Shown: piece after piece, positions 16,758 through 25,733 of the stretch
Numbering within the stretch: the stretch's first letter is position 1
Layout: the number at the start of each line of letters is the position of its first letter
From: JAOADN01 sp046155885
GTDB taxonomy: Bacteria; Pseudomonadota; Alphaproteobacteria; Rhodobacterales; Rhodobacteraceae
Direction of reading: 5' to 3'
NCBI GenBank assembly: GCA_046155885.1
Contig: JBJXFU010000021.1
Location: 1 to 25,780, forward strand
DNA length: 25,780 nucleotides
Notes under the pieces: generated by a model
Database searches by the model: none
What the model saw: only the letters and a program-made list of their open reading frames with translations
What the model was told of the DNA's origin: nothing
Program-made: the position numbers and the translations under genes

Positions 16758-18437
16758 ATGGCCGCCGACGCCACCCACCACGGTCACGATCACGCTGCCG
16801 GGCGCAGCTTCTTCACCCGCTGGTTCATGTCCACCAACCACAAGGACATCGGCATCCTCTACATCTTCACCGGCGGTTTCGTCGGCCTGCTCTCGGTCAT
16901 CTTCACCGTCTACATGCGGATGGAGCTGATGCACCCGGGCGTGCAGTACATGTGCCTGGAAGGCGCGCGCCTCACCGCCGCCGCCACCGTCGCCGAATGC
17001 ACTCCGAACGGGCACCTGTGGAACGTCATGATCACCGGCCACGGCGTCCTGATGATGTTCTTCGTCGTCATTCCCGTGCTATTCGGCGGCTTCGGCAACT
17101 ACTTCATGCCGCTGCATATCGGCGCCCCCGACATGGCCTTCCCGCGGATGAACAACCTTTCCTACTGGATGTTCGTCGCGGGCTCCTCGCTCGCCATCAT
17201 GTCGGTCTTCATGCCGGGCGGCGAGGGGCTGCAGGGCGCCGGCGTCGGCTGGGTCCTCTACCCGCCGCTCTCCTCGACCGAGGCCGGCTATTCGATGGAC
17301 CTCGCGATCTTCGCGGTGCATCTCTCGGGCGCCTCCTCGATCCTCGGCGCGATCAACATGATCACCACCTTCCTGAACATGCGCGCGCCGGGCATGACGC
17401 TGCACAAGGTGCCGTTGTTCGCCTGGTCGATCTTCGTCACCGCCTGGCTGATCCTGCTGTCGCTGCCGGTGCTGGCGGGCGCCATCACCATGCTGCTGAC
17501 CGACCGCAACTTCGGCACCACCTTCTTCGCCCCCTCGGGCGGCGGCGACCCGATCCTCTATCAGCATATCCTGTGGTTCTTCGGCCACCCCGAGGTCTAC
17601 ATCGTCATCGTGCCGGCCTTCGGCATCATCTCCCACGTCATCGCGACCTTCTCCAAGAAGCCGATCTTCGGCTACCTGCCGATGGTCTACGCGATGGTGG
17701 CGATCGGTGCGCTGGGCTTCGTGGTCTGGGCGCACCACATGTACACCGTCGGCATGAGCCTGACCCAGCAGAGCTACTTCATGCTGGCCACGATGGTCAT
17801 CGCGGTGCCCACCGGCATCAAGGTCTTCTCGTGGATCGCCACCATGTGGGGCGGCTCGGTCGAGTTCAAGACGCCGATGCTCTGGGCCTTCGGCTTCCTC
17901 TTCCTGTTCACCGCCGGCGGCGTCACCGGCATCGTGCTCAGCCAGGCGGCGGTGGACCGGGTCTATCACGACACCTACTACGTGGTCGCCCACTTCCACT
18001 ACGTGATGAGCCTCGGCGCCGTCTTCGGCATCTTCGCCGGCGTCTACTTCTGGATCGGCAAGATGTCGGGGCGCCAGTATCCCGAATGGGCCGGCAAGCT
18101 GCATTTCTGGGCGATGTTCGTGGGGTCCAACCTGACCTTCTTCCCGCAGCACTTCCTCGGCCGCGAAGGCATGCCGCGCCGCTACATCGACTACCCCGAG
18201 GCCTTCGCCTACTGGAACTGGTGGTCCTCGCTCGGCGCCTTCCTGTCCTTCGCCTCGTTCGTCTTCTTCCTCGGCGTGGTCTTCTATACCCTGCGCTGGG
18301 GGCAGCGGATCACCGAGAACAACTACTGGAACGAATACGCCGACACGCTGGAATGGACCCTGCCCACCCCGCCGCCGGAGCATACCTTCGAGCAGCTTCC
18401 GAAGCGCGAGGACTGGGACAAGGGCCACGCGCACTAA
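16758..18437 (+). CDS. ctaD: Cytochrome c oxidase subunit I (aa3 type)
   Basis: This is the catalytic subunit of the terminal oxidase that reduces oxygen to water and pumps protons across the inner membrane. At 559 residues with 12 membrane helices it is of normal length. Visible ligands and channel residues are heme a His95 (ITGHGVLMMFF) and His414; heme a3 His412 (VVAHFHYVMS); CuB His277 with the cross-linking Tyr281 (GHPEVY); CuB His326 and His327 (WAHHMYTVG); D-channel Glu279; and K-channel Lys355 (PTGIKVFSW). The N-terminus MAADATHHGHDHAAGRS leads into STNHKDIG. ATG 16758 has GGGAG eight bases upstream; an in-frame TTG at 16692 gives an unlikely extension. No ctaC, ctaB or ctaE is adjacent, as is usual for ctaD in Rhodobacter and Paracoccus relatives. 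Confidence 0.98.
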   Translation: MAADATHHGHDHAAGRSFFTRWFMSTNHKDIGILYIFTGGFVGLLSVIFTVYMRMELMHPGVQYMCLEGARLTAAATVAECTPNGHLWNVMITGHGVLMMFFVVIPVLFGGFGNYFMPLHIGAPDMAFPRMNNLSYWMFVAGSSLAIMSVFMPGGEGLQGAGVGWVLYPPLSSTEAGYSMDLAIFAVHLSGASSILGAINMITTFLNMRAPGMTLHKVPLFAWSIFVTAWLILLSLPVLAGAITMLLTDRNFGTTFFAPSGGGDPILYQHILWFFGHPEVYIVIVPAFGIISHVIATFSKKPIFGYLPMVYAMVAIGALGFVVWAHHMYTVGMSLTQQSYFMLATMVIAVPTGIKVFSWIATMWGGSVEFKTPMLWAFGFLFLFTAGGVTGIVLSQAAVDRVYHDTYYVVAHFHYVMSLGAVFGIFAGVYFWIGKMSGRQYPEWAGKLHFWAMFVGSNLTFFPQHFLGREGMPRRYIDYPEAFAYWNWWSSLGAFLSFASFVFFLGVVFYTLRWGQRITENNYWNEYADTLEWTLPTPPPEHTFEQLPKREDWDKGHAH

Positions 18438-18453
18438 GGGCGCCGGACGGGAC

Positions 18454-18497
18454 GGAAAGGACGGGCCCGGGCGGGAACGTCCGGGCCTACCCTTTCC
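18454..18497 (+). terminator. Hairpin terminator after ctaD
   Basis: A 17-nt arm at 18454-18470 (GGAAAGG...GGCCCGG) pairs with 18481-18497 at 14 of 17 positions across a 10-nt loop, with a 3-nt internal bulge. It starts 17 bp past the ctaD stop codon. TTCTGC follows. Confidence 0.65.
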
Positions 18498-18702
18498 TTC
18501 TGCAACCTGACTTCGATCCGGGACGGCTCAAGCTTGGGCGAACTAGGGTGGCCGTCGAACCGTCGGGGCTGACGCAAGGCATCCGCCGCCACTCTTCCGC
18601 ATCGTCGGCCTGGCGCGGGCACCGCAAACGGCCGCAGCCTGGGCCCTGCAGTGACAGAGATTGCGGGGACTGATCGAAAAGCCCAGTAGGTTGCCCGTTA
18701 CC

Positions 18703-19188
18703 ATGCCCTACGCCTGGTCCTCCCCCGCCGACGCCACCCGCGTCCTCACCCTCCGGCCGCACCGCTCGCTCTCGCCCAGCGGCTTCGCCCGCTTCATCGC
18801 GGCCACCGCCACCTTCCTCGCGCTGCCGCTTCTCACCCTGCTCGGCTCGCCCGCCGTCTGGGCCATCCTGCCCTTCGCCATCCTCGCGGTGGCCGGGGTC
18901 TGGACCGCCATCCGGCGGAACTGGCGCGCGGCGGGCGAGGTCGGCGAGACGCTCACCCTCGCCCCGGGCAAGACCGAACTCGTGCGCAGCGACCCGGCGG
19001 GCGAGCGCCGCTGGACCGACAACCCCTACTGGGTCCGCGTCCGGGCCTACGCCACCGGCGGCCCGGTTCCGTACTACCTGACGCTCAGGGGCACCGGACG
19101 CGAGGTCGAGATCGGCGCCTTCCTCTCCGAACCCGAACGCGCCGCCCTGAAAGGCGAGATCGAGACGGCGCTCGCCGCGCTCCGCTGA
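18703..19188 (+). CDS. DUF2244 (COG5488) family membrane protein
   Basis: This 161-residue protein has two closely spaced transmembrane helices (about residues 31-66; FIAATATFLALPLLTLLGSP, AVWAILPFAILAVAGVW) after a short N-terminal domain with TLRPHRSLSPSGF. A soluble C-terminal domain carries DNPYWVRVR, PYYLTLRGTGREVEIGAFLS and ERAALKGEI. This is the DUF2244 pattern, a family widespread in alphaproteobacteria, often near cytochrome oxidase genes, and of unknown function. The ATG at 18703 is preferred to an in-frame TTG at 18661. The gene lies downstream of ctaD, beyond a hairpin, so it may have its own promoter. I found no clear promoter boxes in the 205 bp between the hairpin and the start. 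Confidence 0.85.
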   Translation: MPYAWSSPADATRVLTLRPHRSLSPSGFARFIAATATFLALPLLTLLGSPAVWAILPFAILAVAGVWTAIRRNWRAAGEVGETLTLAPGKTELVRSDPAGERRWTDNPYWVRVRAYATGGPVPYYLTLRGTGREVEIGAFLSEPERAALKGEIETALAALR

Positions 19189-19347
19189 ACCGGCGCCGGA
19201 CCGGGGCGATGCGGGGGCCGGACGGCGCGGGGCCGTTACCGAACCGACACCCGGCCATCACGTGCCCGCCACAGCCATGGCCTAGCCTTTCGGCCGATCC
19301 GGCCTGGCCCCTTCCGGCCCTGCCCGGTCCAGCACAGGAGGTGTCCG

Positions 19348-20280
19348 ATGTTCCGCCACGCCCTCGCCTTTTCGCTTCTCGCCGCATCCGCCGCCACGGC
19401 CGAACCCTTCACCATCGCGGCGCTCGGCGACGCGCCCTATGGCGTCCCCGAAGAAGTCTACGCCCCCTACGAGGCGCTGATCGGCGCGATCAACGCGGTG
19501 AAGCCGCAGCTGGTGATCCATGTGGGCGACATCAAGGCGGGCTCCACCCCCTGCTCGGACGCGCTGATCACCGACCAGCGCGACTTCCTCAACCGCTTCG
19601 ATGCGCCCGTCCTCTACACCCCCGGCGACAACGAATGGACCGACTGCCACCGCAAGGCCGCCGGCGGCTTCGACCCGCTGGAGCGGCTGGCCTTCCTCCG
19701 CAAGACCTTCTTCGCCGCCCCGAAGACGCTCGGCAAGACGCCGGTCGATGTGACGTCGCAGGCCGCAGCGGGCTACCCGGAAAACACCCGCCTGACGATC
19801 AACGACGTGACGTTCATGGGCGTGCATGTGGTGGGGTCCAACAACAACTTCGAAATCCGCGACATCAAGGCGGTCGAGGAATTCATGGCCCGCGACAAGG
19901 CCAACCTCGCCTGGCTCGAGGAAAGCTTCGCGGCGGCGAAGGACGCCAAGGCCGTCGTCGTGGCGATCCAGGCCGATATCTTCGAATTCGACTGGAATGC
20001 CGGCGAGGAAGGCTTCCTGCGCCACTCGGGCTTCGCGAATTTCAGCCCGAAGCTGATCGAGCTTTCGGCGGCCTTCGGCAAGCCCGTGCTGCTCGTCTAC
20101 GGCGACAGCCACGTCTACCGCAACGCCCGGCCCTTCCCGACCAAGGCGCCGAACGTGATGGCGCTGGAAGTGCCGGGCGAGGCCGAGATGCACGCCGTCG
20201 AGGTGACGATCGACCCCGCGACCTCGGGCGTCTTCGCGACCCGGCTCATCCGCAACCCGGCGATCAGGGTCGAGGGCTGA
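19348..20280 (+). CDS. Secreted calcineurin-like metallophosphoesterase
   Basis: This 310-residue exported protein has a signal peptide (MFRHALAFSLLAASAATA, about 18 residues). The metallophosphoesterase blocks are in order: GDAPYG (from residue 27), HVGDIKAGS (Asp61), PGDNEWTDC (Asp94, Asn95) and, near the C-terminus, YGDSHVYR. The central histidine block usually written as GHxH is not obvious, because the corresponding stretch reads VAIQADIFEFD. Metal binding and phosphatase activity are therefore likely but not certain. The Shine-Dalgarno AGGAGGT is perfect and close to the ATG. The gene stands alone between DUF2244 and a REP-like palindrome. The substrate is unknown. Confidence 0.88.
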   Translation: MFRHALAFSLLAASAATAEPFTIAALGDAPYGVPEEVYAPYEALIGAINAVKPQLVIHVGDIKAGSTPCSDALITDQRDFLNRFDAPVLYTPGDNEWTDCHRKAAGGFDPLERLAFLRKTFFAAPKTLGKTPVDVTSQAAAGYPENTRLTINDVTFMGVHVVGSNNNFEIRDIKAVEEFMARDKANLAWLEESFAAAKDAKAVVVAIQADIFEFDWNAGEEGFLRHSGFANFSPKLIELSAAFGKPVLLVYGDSHVYRNARPFPTKAPNVMALEVPGEAEMHAVEVTIDPATSGVFATRLIRNPAIRVEG

Positions 20281-20301
20281 GCGGCTGCCGCAAGGGTTTC
20301 C

Positions 20302-20325
20302 CCCTCTCCCCTGCAGGGGAGAGGG
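20302..20325. repeat. REP-like perfect palindrome
   Basis: A perfect 24-bp palindrome (half-site CCCTCTCCCCTG) is followed by GCCGGGGTGAGGGG. This combination recurs in intergenic DNA of many proteobacteria and is often mis-annotated as LTPALSP-type peptides. It lies between the convergent metallophosphoesterase and ynfA genes and probably acts as a bidirectional terminator. Confidence 0.75.
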
Positions 20326-20367
20326 CCGGGGTGAGGGGGGTGGGCCACGCCAGCGGGTGGACCGCCG

Positions 20368-20691
20368 TCACACCCCCCTCGGCCCGAAGAGGATGATCGC
20401 CGCCCCGCCCAGACACACCGCCGCGCCCAGAAGGTCCCAGCGGTCGGGCACCCGGCCCTCCACCGCCCAGAGCCAGCCTATCGAGGCGAGGATGTAGATG
20501 CCTCCGTAAGAGGCAAAGGCCCGCCCCGCGAAGGCGGCCGGAGACAGCGACAGCGCCCAGGCGAAGGCGACCAAAAGCGCCACTCCGGGGATCAGCAGCC
20601 AGTACGGCGCGCTGCCTCTCAGCACCGACCAGAAGGCGAAGCAGCCGCCGATTTCGGCCAACGCCGCAAGCACATAGACGAACACCGTCAC
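20368..20691 (-). CDS. YnfA/UPF0060 family small membrane protein
   Basis: This 107-residue protein has four transmembrane helices, and its length is exactly typical of the YnfA family. Visible signatures are the start VYVLAALAEIGGCFAFW, then AGRAFASYGGIYILASIGWL and DLLGAAVCLGGAAIILFGPR. YnfA is related to the small multidrug resistance (DMT) exporters and probably works as a dimer in the inner membrane. Export of cationic compounds has been proposed for enteric homologues; the substrate here is unknown. The gene is 46 bp downstream of yqeY on the same strand and may be co-transcribed with it. Confidence 0.92.
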   Translation of the reverse strand: MTVFVYVLAALAEIGGCFAFWSVLRGSAPYWLLIPGVALLVAFAWALSLSPAAFAGRAFASYGGIYILASIGWLWAVEGRVPDRWDLLGAAVCLGGAAIILFGPRGV

Positions 20692-20737
20692 GCCGCACCC
20701 CCGGTCCAGGCGATCCGTGGAAGGGCCGGGGCGCCCC

Positions 20738-21196
20738 TCACCCGAGTGCCGCCTTCACCATCGCCCCGACGGCGCCGAAATCCATCCGTCCGGCATGCCC
20801 GGCCTTCAGCGCCGCCATCACGCGCCCCATGTCCTTCACCGATACAGCCCCGGTTTCCGCAATCGCCGCGCGAATCACGGCTTCGGTCTCGGCCGCCGTC
20901 AGGGGATTTGGCAGGAATTCCTCGATCACCCGCACCTCGGCCAGCTCCTTCGCCGCCAGCTCCGGCCGTCCGCCCTCGTCATAGAGCTTGGCGCTGTCCT
21001 GCCGCTGCTTGACCATCTTCGCCATCACCGCCATCAGATCGGCGTCGCTGGCAGGCCCCCCGGCACCCTCGCCCCGGGCCGCGATGTCCTTGTCCTTGAT
21101 CGCGGCGGTGATCAGCCGGAGCGCCGAGAGCCGGGCCGCCTCCCGCGCCCGCATCGCATCCTTCATCGCGGCCGAAAGCCGTTCGCGCAGCGTCAT
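20738..21196 (-). CDS. GatB/YqeY domain protein
   Basis: This 152-residue cytoplasmic protein begins MTLRERLSAAMKDAMRAREA and contains RLSALRLITAAIKDKDI, KMVKQRQDSAKLYDEGGR, AELAVIEEFLP-like spacing (ELAEVRVIEEFLPNPLTAAE) and the C-terminal DMGRVMAALKA. This is the YqeY family, related to the tail domain of GatB, the tRNA-dependent amidotransferase subunit. Its precise role is not settled; tRNA binding or amidation has been suggested. The ATG at 21196 follows a G-rich leader; an extension to 21337 would run through the carA promoter. It is divergent from carA, a neighbourhood shared by several alphaproteobacteria. Confidence 0.92.
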   Translation of the reverse strand: MTLRERLSAAMKDAMRAREAARLSALRLITAAIKDKDIAARGEGAGGPASDADLMAVMAKMVKQRQDSAKLYDEGGRPELAAKELAEVRVIEEFLPNPLTAAETEAVIRAAIAETGAVSVKDMGRVMAALKAGHAGRMDFGAVGAMVKAALG

Positions 21197-21234
21197 CCCC
21201 GCTCTCCCCCGACCCGTTGACCCTCTCCGTTCCA

Positions 21235-21263
21235 GACATAGCCCCCGCGCCCGGCCCGTACAA
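21235..21263 (-). promoter_or_regulatory. Predicted promoter of yqeY (and ynfA)
   Basis: On the minus strand, TTGTAC (21263-21258) and TATGTC (21240-21235) are exactly 17 bp apart, 39 bp ahead of the ATG. This is a sequence match only. It lies back to back with the carA promoter. Confidence 0.45.
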
Positions 21264-21275
21264 CCGGCGGTGCCC

Positions 21276-21304
21276 TTGACCCTCCCGCCCCCCCTCTCTA
21301 GGGT
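21276..21304 (+). promoter_or_regulatory. Predicted promoter of carA
   Basis: TTGACC (21276-21281) and TAGGGT (21299-21304) are separated by 17 bp. The -10 is 31 bp ahead of the carA ATG. There is no room for a long leader, so attenuation control is not evident. Confidence 0.5.
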
Positions 21305-21335
21305 CCGCCCGATCCGAAAAACCGGGAATCGCGCC

Positions 21336-22493
<1,158 letters not shown>

Positions 22494-22528
22494 GGGACGA
22501 AGAGCGGACCCCGCTTCAACCTCGCCGC

Positions 22529-22785
22529 TTACAGCGTTTTGCTCTTTTTCTGCACCGCCCTCACTGCCCCCCTTGCCCGGAACAGCCGCGAAGCGGCCCG
22601 GGCGGCGCCCGACCGCCCGAACGGGTGGGCGCCACCGCAACGGCGGTCTGCGGGAACACCGGCAGGGTTGGAGGCACCATAAAGCGCGGACCAACACCGC
22701 AGGGGCGCCCCCCGCGGTCGGGCGCCGCCCTCTGTCGCGGGGGGACGATTCAAGGGTGATTCAGGTCGGCTGCCAAACGCTCTAA
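22529..22785. repeat. MITE-like dispersed repeat, copy 2 (257 bp)
   Basis: This is the second copy of the element at 10244-10503, in the same orientation. The ends TTACAGCGTTTTGC and (reverse complement) TTAGAGCGTTTGGC match at 12 of 14 positions. The internal arms pair over all 17 positions (GGGCGGCGCCCGACCGC), whereas copy 1 has one mismatch. The 58-bp core and a 28-bp block around GGAGGCACCATAAAGCGCGG are identical between copies. It fills most of the 356-bp carA to glycosyltransferase gap, and its right end touches the CtrA box. Confidence 0.8.
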
Positions 22786-22787
22786 CC

Positions 22788-22807
22788 TTAACTTAACTCA
22801 GCCTTAA
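22788..22807 (+). promoter_or_regulatory. CtrA-binding site (TTAA-N7-TTAA) upstream of the glycosyltransferase
   Basis: TTAA at 22793-22796 and TTAA at 22804-22807 are spaced by exactly 7 bp, matching the full alphaproteobacterial CtrA box. An extra half-site TTAA lies at 22788-22791. The site is 43-62 bp ahead of the ATG at 22850, in an AT-rich island that stands out in a high-GC window. The position fits an activator site at a promoter whose -10 would lie near 22820-22835. Confidence 0.65.
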
Positions 22808-22849
22808 CCTTGCTTATGCCATCGTAAACTCCGCCTTGGGGGAAAAGCG

Positions 22850-25048
22850 ATGTCGTTTGCCGGACGCGGACTGCGCCTTGTCGAATCGGGCGGTTCCCGT
22901 GCGACCGACCACGGCGGCGGCGGAGCCGGAGCCTCGGGGCAGCCCGGGCGTCAGCGACTCGGTCAGATTCTCGTCGGCGCCGGGCGGCTCGACCCCGAAG
23001 CCCTCAGCCAGGCCTGCGCCCTGCAGTCGCGGCACGACGCGCGGCTGGGCGAGATCCTCGTGGCCAGGGGCTGGGTGCGCGAGGAAGACGTCACCCGGGC
23101 GCTCTGCGCGCAATGGCAGGCGGGCGAGGTCGATCCGGTCGCCGATCCGCCCGATGCCCGCCTGATCGACGCGGCGGGGGGGCCGGCGGACTGCCTTGCC
23201 CGGGGGTTCCTGCCTTGGCGCCGGCTGGCAGGCGGAACTGTCGTCGTCACCGCCCGTCCCGACCGCTTCGCGGCGGATTGCGAGCGGCTGCCGGCCGCGC
23301 TTGCCCCCTTCCTCATGGCGATCGCCCCGGAACGCGCCATCGAGGCCGCGACCCTGTCCCGGCGGCGCACGGTTCTGGCGCGCCGCGCCGAAACCCGCCT
23401 CGACGCGGCCGAAAGCTGCCGGGCCGGCGAAGACGGGGCGGGCAGCCCGGTAGTGGCCGCGAGCCTCGCCGCCGCCGCGGGCTTCGCGATTGCCGCCCCC
23501 GCGCTGGCCGGGCAGCTCACCGTGCTCTGGGCGATCCTGACGCTGCTTCTGTCGACGCTTCTGAAGACCGCCGCCACTGTCGCTTCCCTGCGCGGCGCCG
23601 GCCGGTCGGCCGCCTGGACCGGACTGCTGCGGAATCCCGCACGCCTCTCCGATCCGCCGGCGCGCCTGCCGACCGTCTCGGTCATCGTACCCCTCTTCCG
23701 CGAGGCGGATATCGCCGGGCGGCTGATCGCCCGGCTCGGGCGCATCGACTATCCGCGCGAACTTCTCGACATCCTGCTCGTCGTCGAAGCCGACGACCGG
23801 CCGACCCGCGAGGCCCTGGGCCGGGCCGAGCTTCCCCTCTGGATGCGCGTCGCGGTCTTGCCCGAGGGCCGTCCGCGCACCAAGCCGCGCGCCCTGAACT
23901 TCGGGCTCGACCTCTGCCGCGGGTCGATCGTCGGCGTGTGGGATGCCGAAGACGCGCCCGAACCCTCGCAGCTTCACGACGTTGTCCGCCATTTCGGCCG
24001 GGCGGGGCCGGAGCTGGCCTGCGTGCAGGGCGTGCTCGACTTCTACAACCACCGGCGCAACTGGCTGTCGCGCTGTTTCGCGGTCGAGTATGCCGCCTGG
24101 TTCCGGGTGATGCTGCCGGGTCTCGCCAGGCTCGGCCTTGTTGTGCCGCTCGGCGGAACCACGCTCTTCTTCCGCCGCACGACGCTCGTGGCGCTGGGCG
24201 GCTGGGACGCGCACAACGTCACCGAAGACGCCGACCTCGGCCTCCGGCTCGCCCGGCGCGGCTACCGTACCGACATCATCCGCACTGTGACCGAAGAAGA
24301 GCCGAACGCCCGCGCGCTCCCCTGGATCCGCCAGCGGTCACGCTGGCTCAAGGGCTATGCGATGACCTGGGCCGTCCACATGCGCCACCCCGCGAGGCTG
24401 TGGCGCGAACTCGGGACCTGGCGGTTCCTCGGCGTCCAGGTGCTGCTCCTGGGCACGGTCTCGCAATTCGTCATGGCGCCGGTCCTGTGGGCCTACTGGG
24501 GTCTCGCCCTCGGCGGTGTCGGGCCGATGGCATCGGGGGGGCTCGGCTGGACCCTTGCGGCGCTGTTCCTTGCCTCGGAAGTCGTGAACATCGTCATGGG
24601 CTCGCTCGGGGTCGGGCGGGCGCGGCATCTCGACCTGCTGAAATGGGTGCCGACGCTTGTCGCCTACTTCCCGCTCGGCACCTGCGCCGCGGCGAAGGCG
24701 CTCTACGAAATGGCTGCCCGGCCGTTTTACTGGGACAAGACCGCGCATGGCGTGATGGACCAGGCGCAGGGATCACGGCAGCCAAGACCCGCTGCCCCGG
24801 CGACGCCACTGCGGGCGCTTCCTGCGGCTTGCGGACCTGCCGCCCTTCCGGTGGCGGCTTCCCGGCCGGCCCATTCGAAGGCGGTGCGCGCCGGGGCGGG
24901 GCTCCTGATCCTGACGGGCGCGGTGGGAAGCGGCAACGCCGACCGGGGCGGGACCGCTTCTCCCCGGGTCTTTCCGCGCCGTCCGGACCGGCAGCGCCCG
25001 GCCGGTACACCCCGGCCGCCCGCATCCGGGGCGCTTGCCGGAGAATAG
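22850..25048 (+). CDS. Family-2 glycosyltransferase with N-terminal MshEN (cyclic di-GMP-type) domain
   Basis: This 732-residue membrane glycosyltransferase is predicted to polymerise or export a polysaccharide. Residues 36-59 and 65-88 are two 24-residue MshEN motifs separated by 5 residues. Each has RLGxIL at the start, G at position 10, A at 20 and Q at 24, the pattern that binds cyclic di-GMP in MshE-type ATPases. Two transmembrane helices follow (about 203-240). The GT2 domain (275-500) has VSVIVPLFREADI, Asp315/Asp316, DAED (365-368), TED (458-460) and QRSRW (495-499), resembling cellulose-synthase-like enzymes. Three or four helices follow (about 525-620), then a Pro/Ala-rich tail (640-732) with no clear fold. 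The start has GGGGGA just upstream. A CtrA box precedes it. The polymer is unknown. Confidence 0.9.
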   Translation: MSFAGRGLRLVESGGSRATDHGGGGAGASGQPGRQRLGQILVGAGRLDPEALSQACALQSRHDARLGEILVARGWVREEDVTRALCAQWQAGEVDPVADPPDARLIDAAGGPADCLARGFLPWRRLAGGTVVVTARPDRFAADCERLPAALAPFLMAIAPERAIEAATLSRRRTVLARRAETRLDAAESCRAGEDGAGSPVVAASLAAAAGFAIAAPALAGQLTVLWAILTLLLSTLLKTAATVASLRGAGRSAAWTGLLRNPARLSDPPARLPTVSVIVPLFREADIAGRLIARLGRIDYPRELLDILLVVEADDRPTREALGRAELPLWMRVAVLPEGRPRTKPRALNFGLDLCRGSIVGVWDAEDAPEPSQLHDVVRHFGRAGPELACVQGVLDFYNHRRNWLSRCFAVEYAAWFRVMLPGLARLGLVVPLGGTTLFFRRTTLVALGGWDAHNVTEDADLGLRLARRGYRTDIIRTVTEEEPNARALPWIRQRSRWLKGYAMTWAVHMRHPARLWRELGTWRFLGVQVLLLGTVSQFVMAPVLWAYWGLALGGVGPMASGGLGWTLAALFLASEVVNIVMGSLGVGRARHLDLLKWVPTLVAYFPLGTCAAAKALYEMAARPFYWDKTAHGVMDQAQGSRQPRPAAPATPLRALPAACGPAALPVAASRPAHSKAVRAGAGLLILTGAVGSGNADRGGTASPRVFPRRPDRQRPAGTPRPPASGALAGE

Positions 25049-25068
25049 CCGGCGCGCCGCGAGACGGC

Positions 25069-25701
25069 TCAGACCCGCTTCAGCCCCCCTGAGTCGAGCT
25101 TCAGTCGCGTCTCGAAGGCCCTCGAGATATGCGTCCTCAGCGCCGCCTGCGCAGCCTCGCCATCGCCCGCCGCGATCGCCGCCACGATCGCCTCATGCTC
25201 GGCCAAGGCCGCGGCCCCCCGGCCCTCCGCGGCGAGCGAGGTGGTGGCGAGAAGCGCCATTGAGCGGTGAACGAGTTCGAGCTGCTGCACCAGATAGCGG
25301 TTGTGCGAGGCGAGGTGGAGCTGTCGGTGGAACCGCCGGTTCGCCCGCGCCAGCGTCTCGGGGTTGTCCAGGCTCGCCCGGTCCGCCGCGACCATGTCGG
25401 CCAGCACGTGCACCTCCTCAGGCGTGGCATGGCGCGCGGCGAGGCGGGCGGCGAGGCCTTCGAGCTCGGCCCGCACCACGTAAAGCTCGGCCAGCTGGTT
25501 GTGGTCGAGCGAGGCGACGAACAGCGACCGGCCGTCGCGCGCCAGCATGGACTGCGTCTCGAGCCGCTGCAGCGCCTCGCGGACGGGCGTGCGCGACACG
25601 CCGAAGCGCTCGGCCAGATCGGCCTCGACCAGCCGGTCGCCGGGGCGGAAGTCCCCGCCCTCGATCGCTTCCAGGATCAGCGCATAGGCATCCTTCGGCA
25701 T
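25069..25701 (-). CDS. GntR-family transcriptional regulator with FCD domain
   Basis: This 210-residue regulator of the FadR (FCD) subgroup binds DNA through an N-terminal winged helix-turn-helix (residues 1-65; RLVEADLAERFGVSRTPVRE, ALQRLETQSML). The C-terminal all-helical FCD domain (about 70-200) keeps the metal-binding histidines His125 (RRFHRQLHLA), His169 (EHEAIVAAI) and His191 (RTHISRA). Asn121 takes the place of the usual Asp. Such proteins respond to small organic acids. The ATG at 25701 has GGGAGG immediately upstream. It is convergent with the glycosyltransferase gene, with 20 bp between stop codons. Its target genes probably lie to the right of the window, divergent from it; this is inference. 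Confidence 0.93.
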   Translation of the reverse strand: MPKDAYALILEAIEGGDFRPGDRLVEADLAERFGVSRTPVREALQRLETQSMLARDGRSLFVASLDHNQLAELYVVRAELEGLAARLAARHATPEEVHVLADMVAADRASLDNPETLARANRRFHRQLHLASHNRYLVQQLELVHRSMALLATTSLAAEGRGAAALAEHEAIVAAIAAGDGEAAQAALRTHISRAFETRLKLDSGGLKRV

Positions 25702-25733
25702 GTCCCTCCCAGCCTCCCCCGCCGGCTTCCTGT

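Noticed and set aside
17079..18434. Long open frames antisense to or out of frame with ctaD
   Set aside because: They are produced by strong third-position GC in ctaD; their translations are Arg/His/Asp-rich with no recognisable domain.
21197..21335. Pyrimidine or arginine attenuator or riboswitch ahead of carA
   Set aside because: The predicted -10 is only 31 bp from the ATG, leaving no room for a structured leader; no leader peptide was found.
22814..25092. Long alternative frames over the glycosyltransferase gene
   Set aside because: The 22850-25048 frame contains all the MshEN, GT2 and transmembrane features; the others are compositionally skewed shadows.
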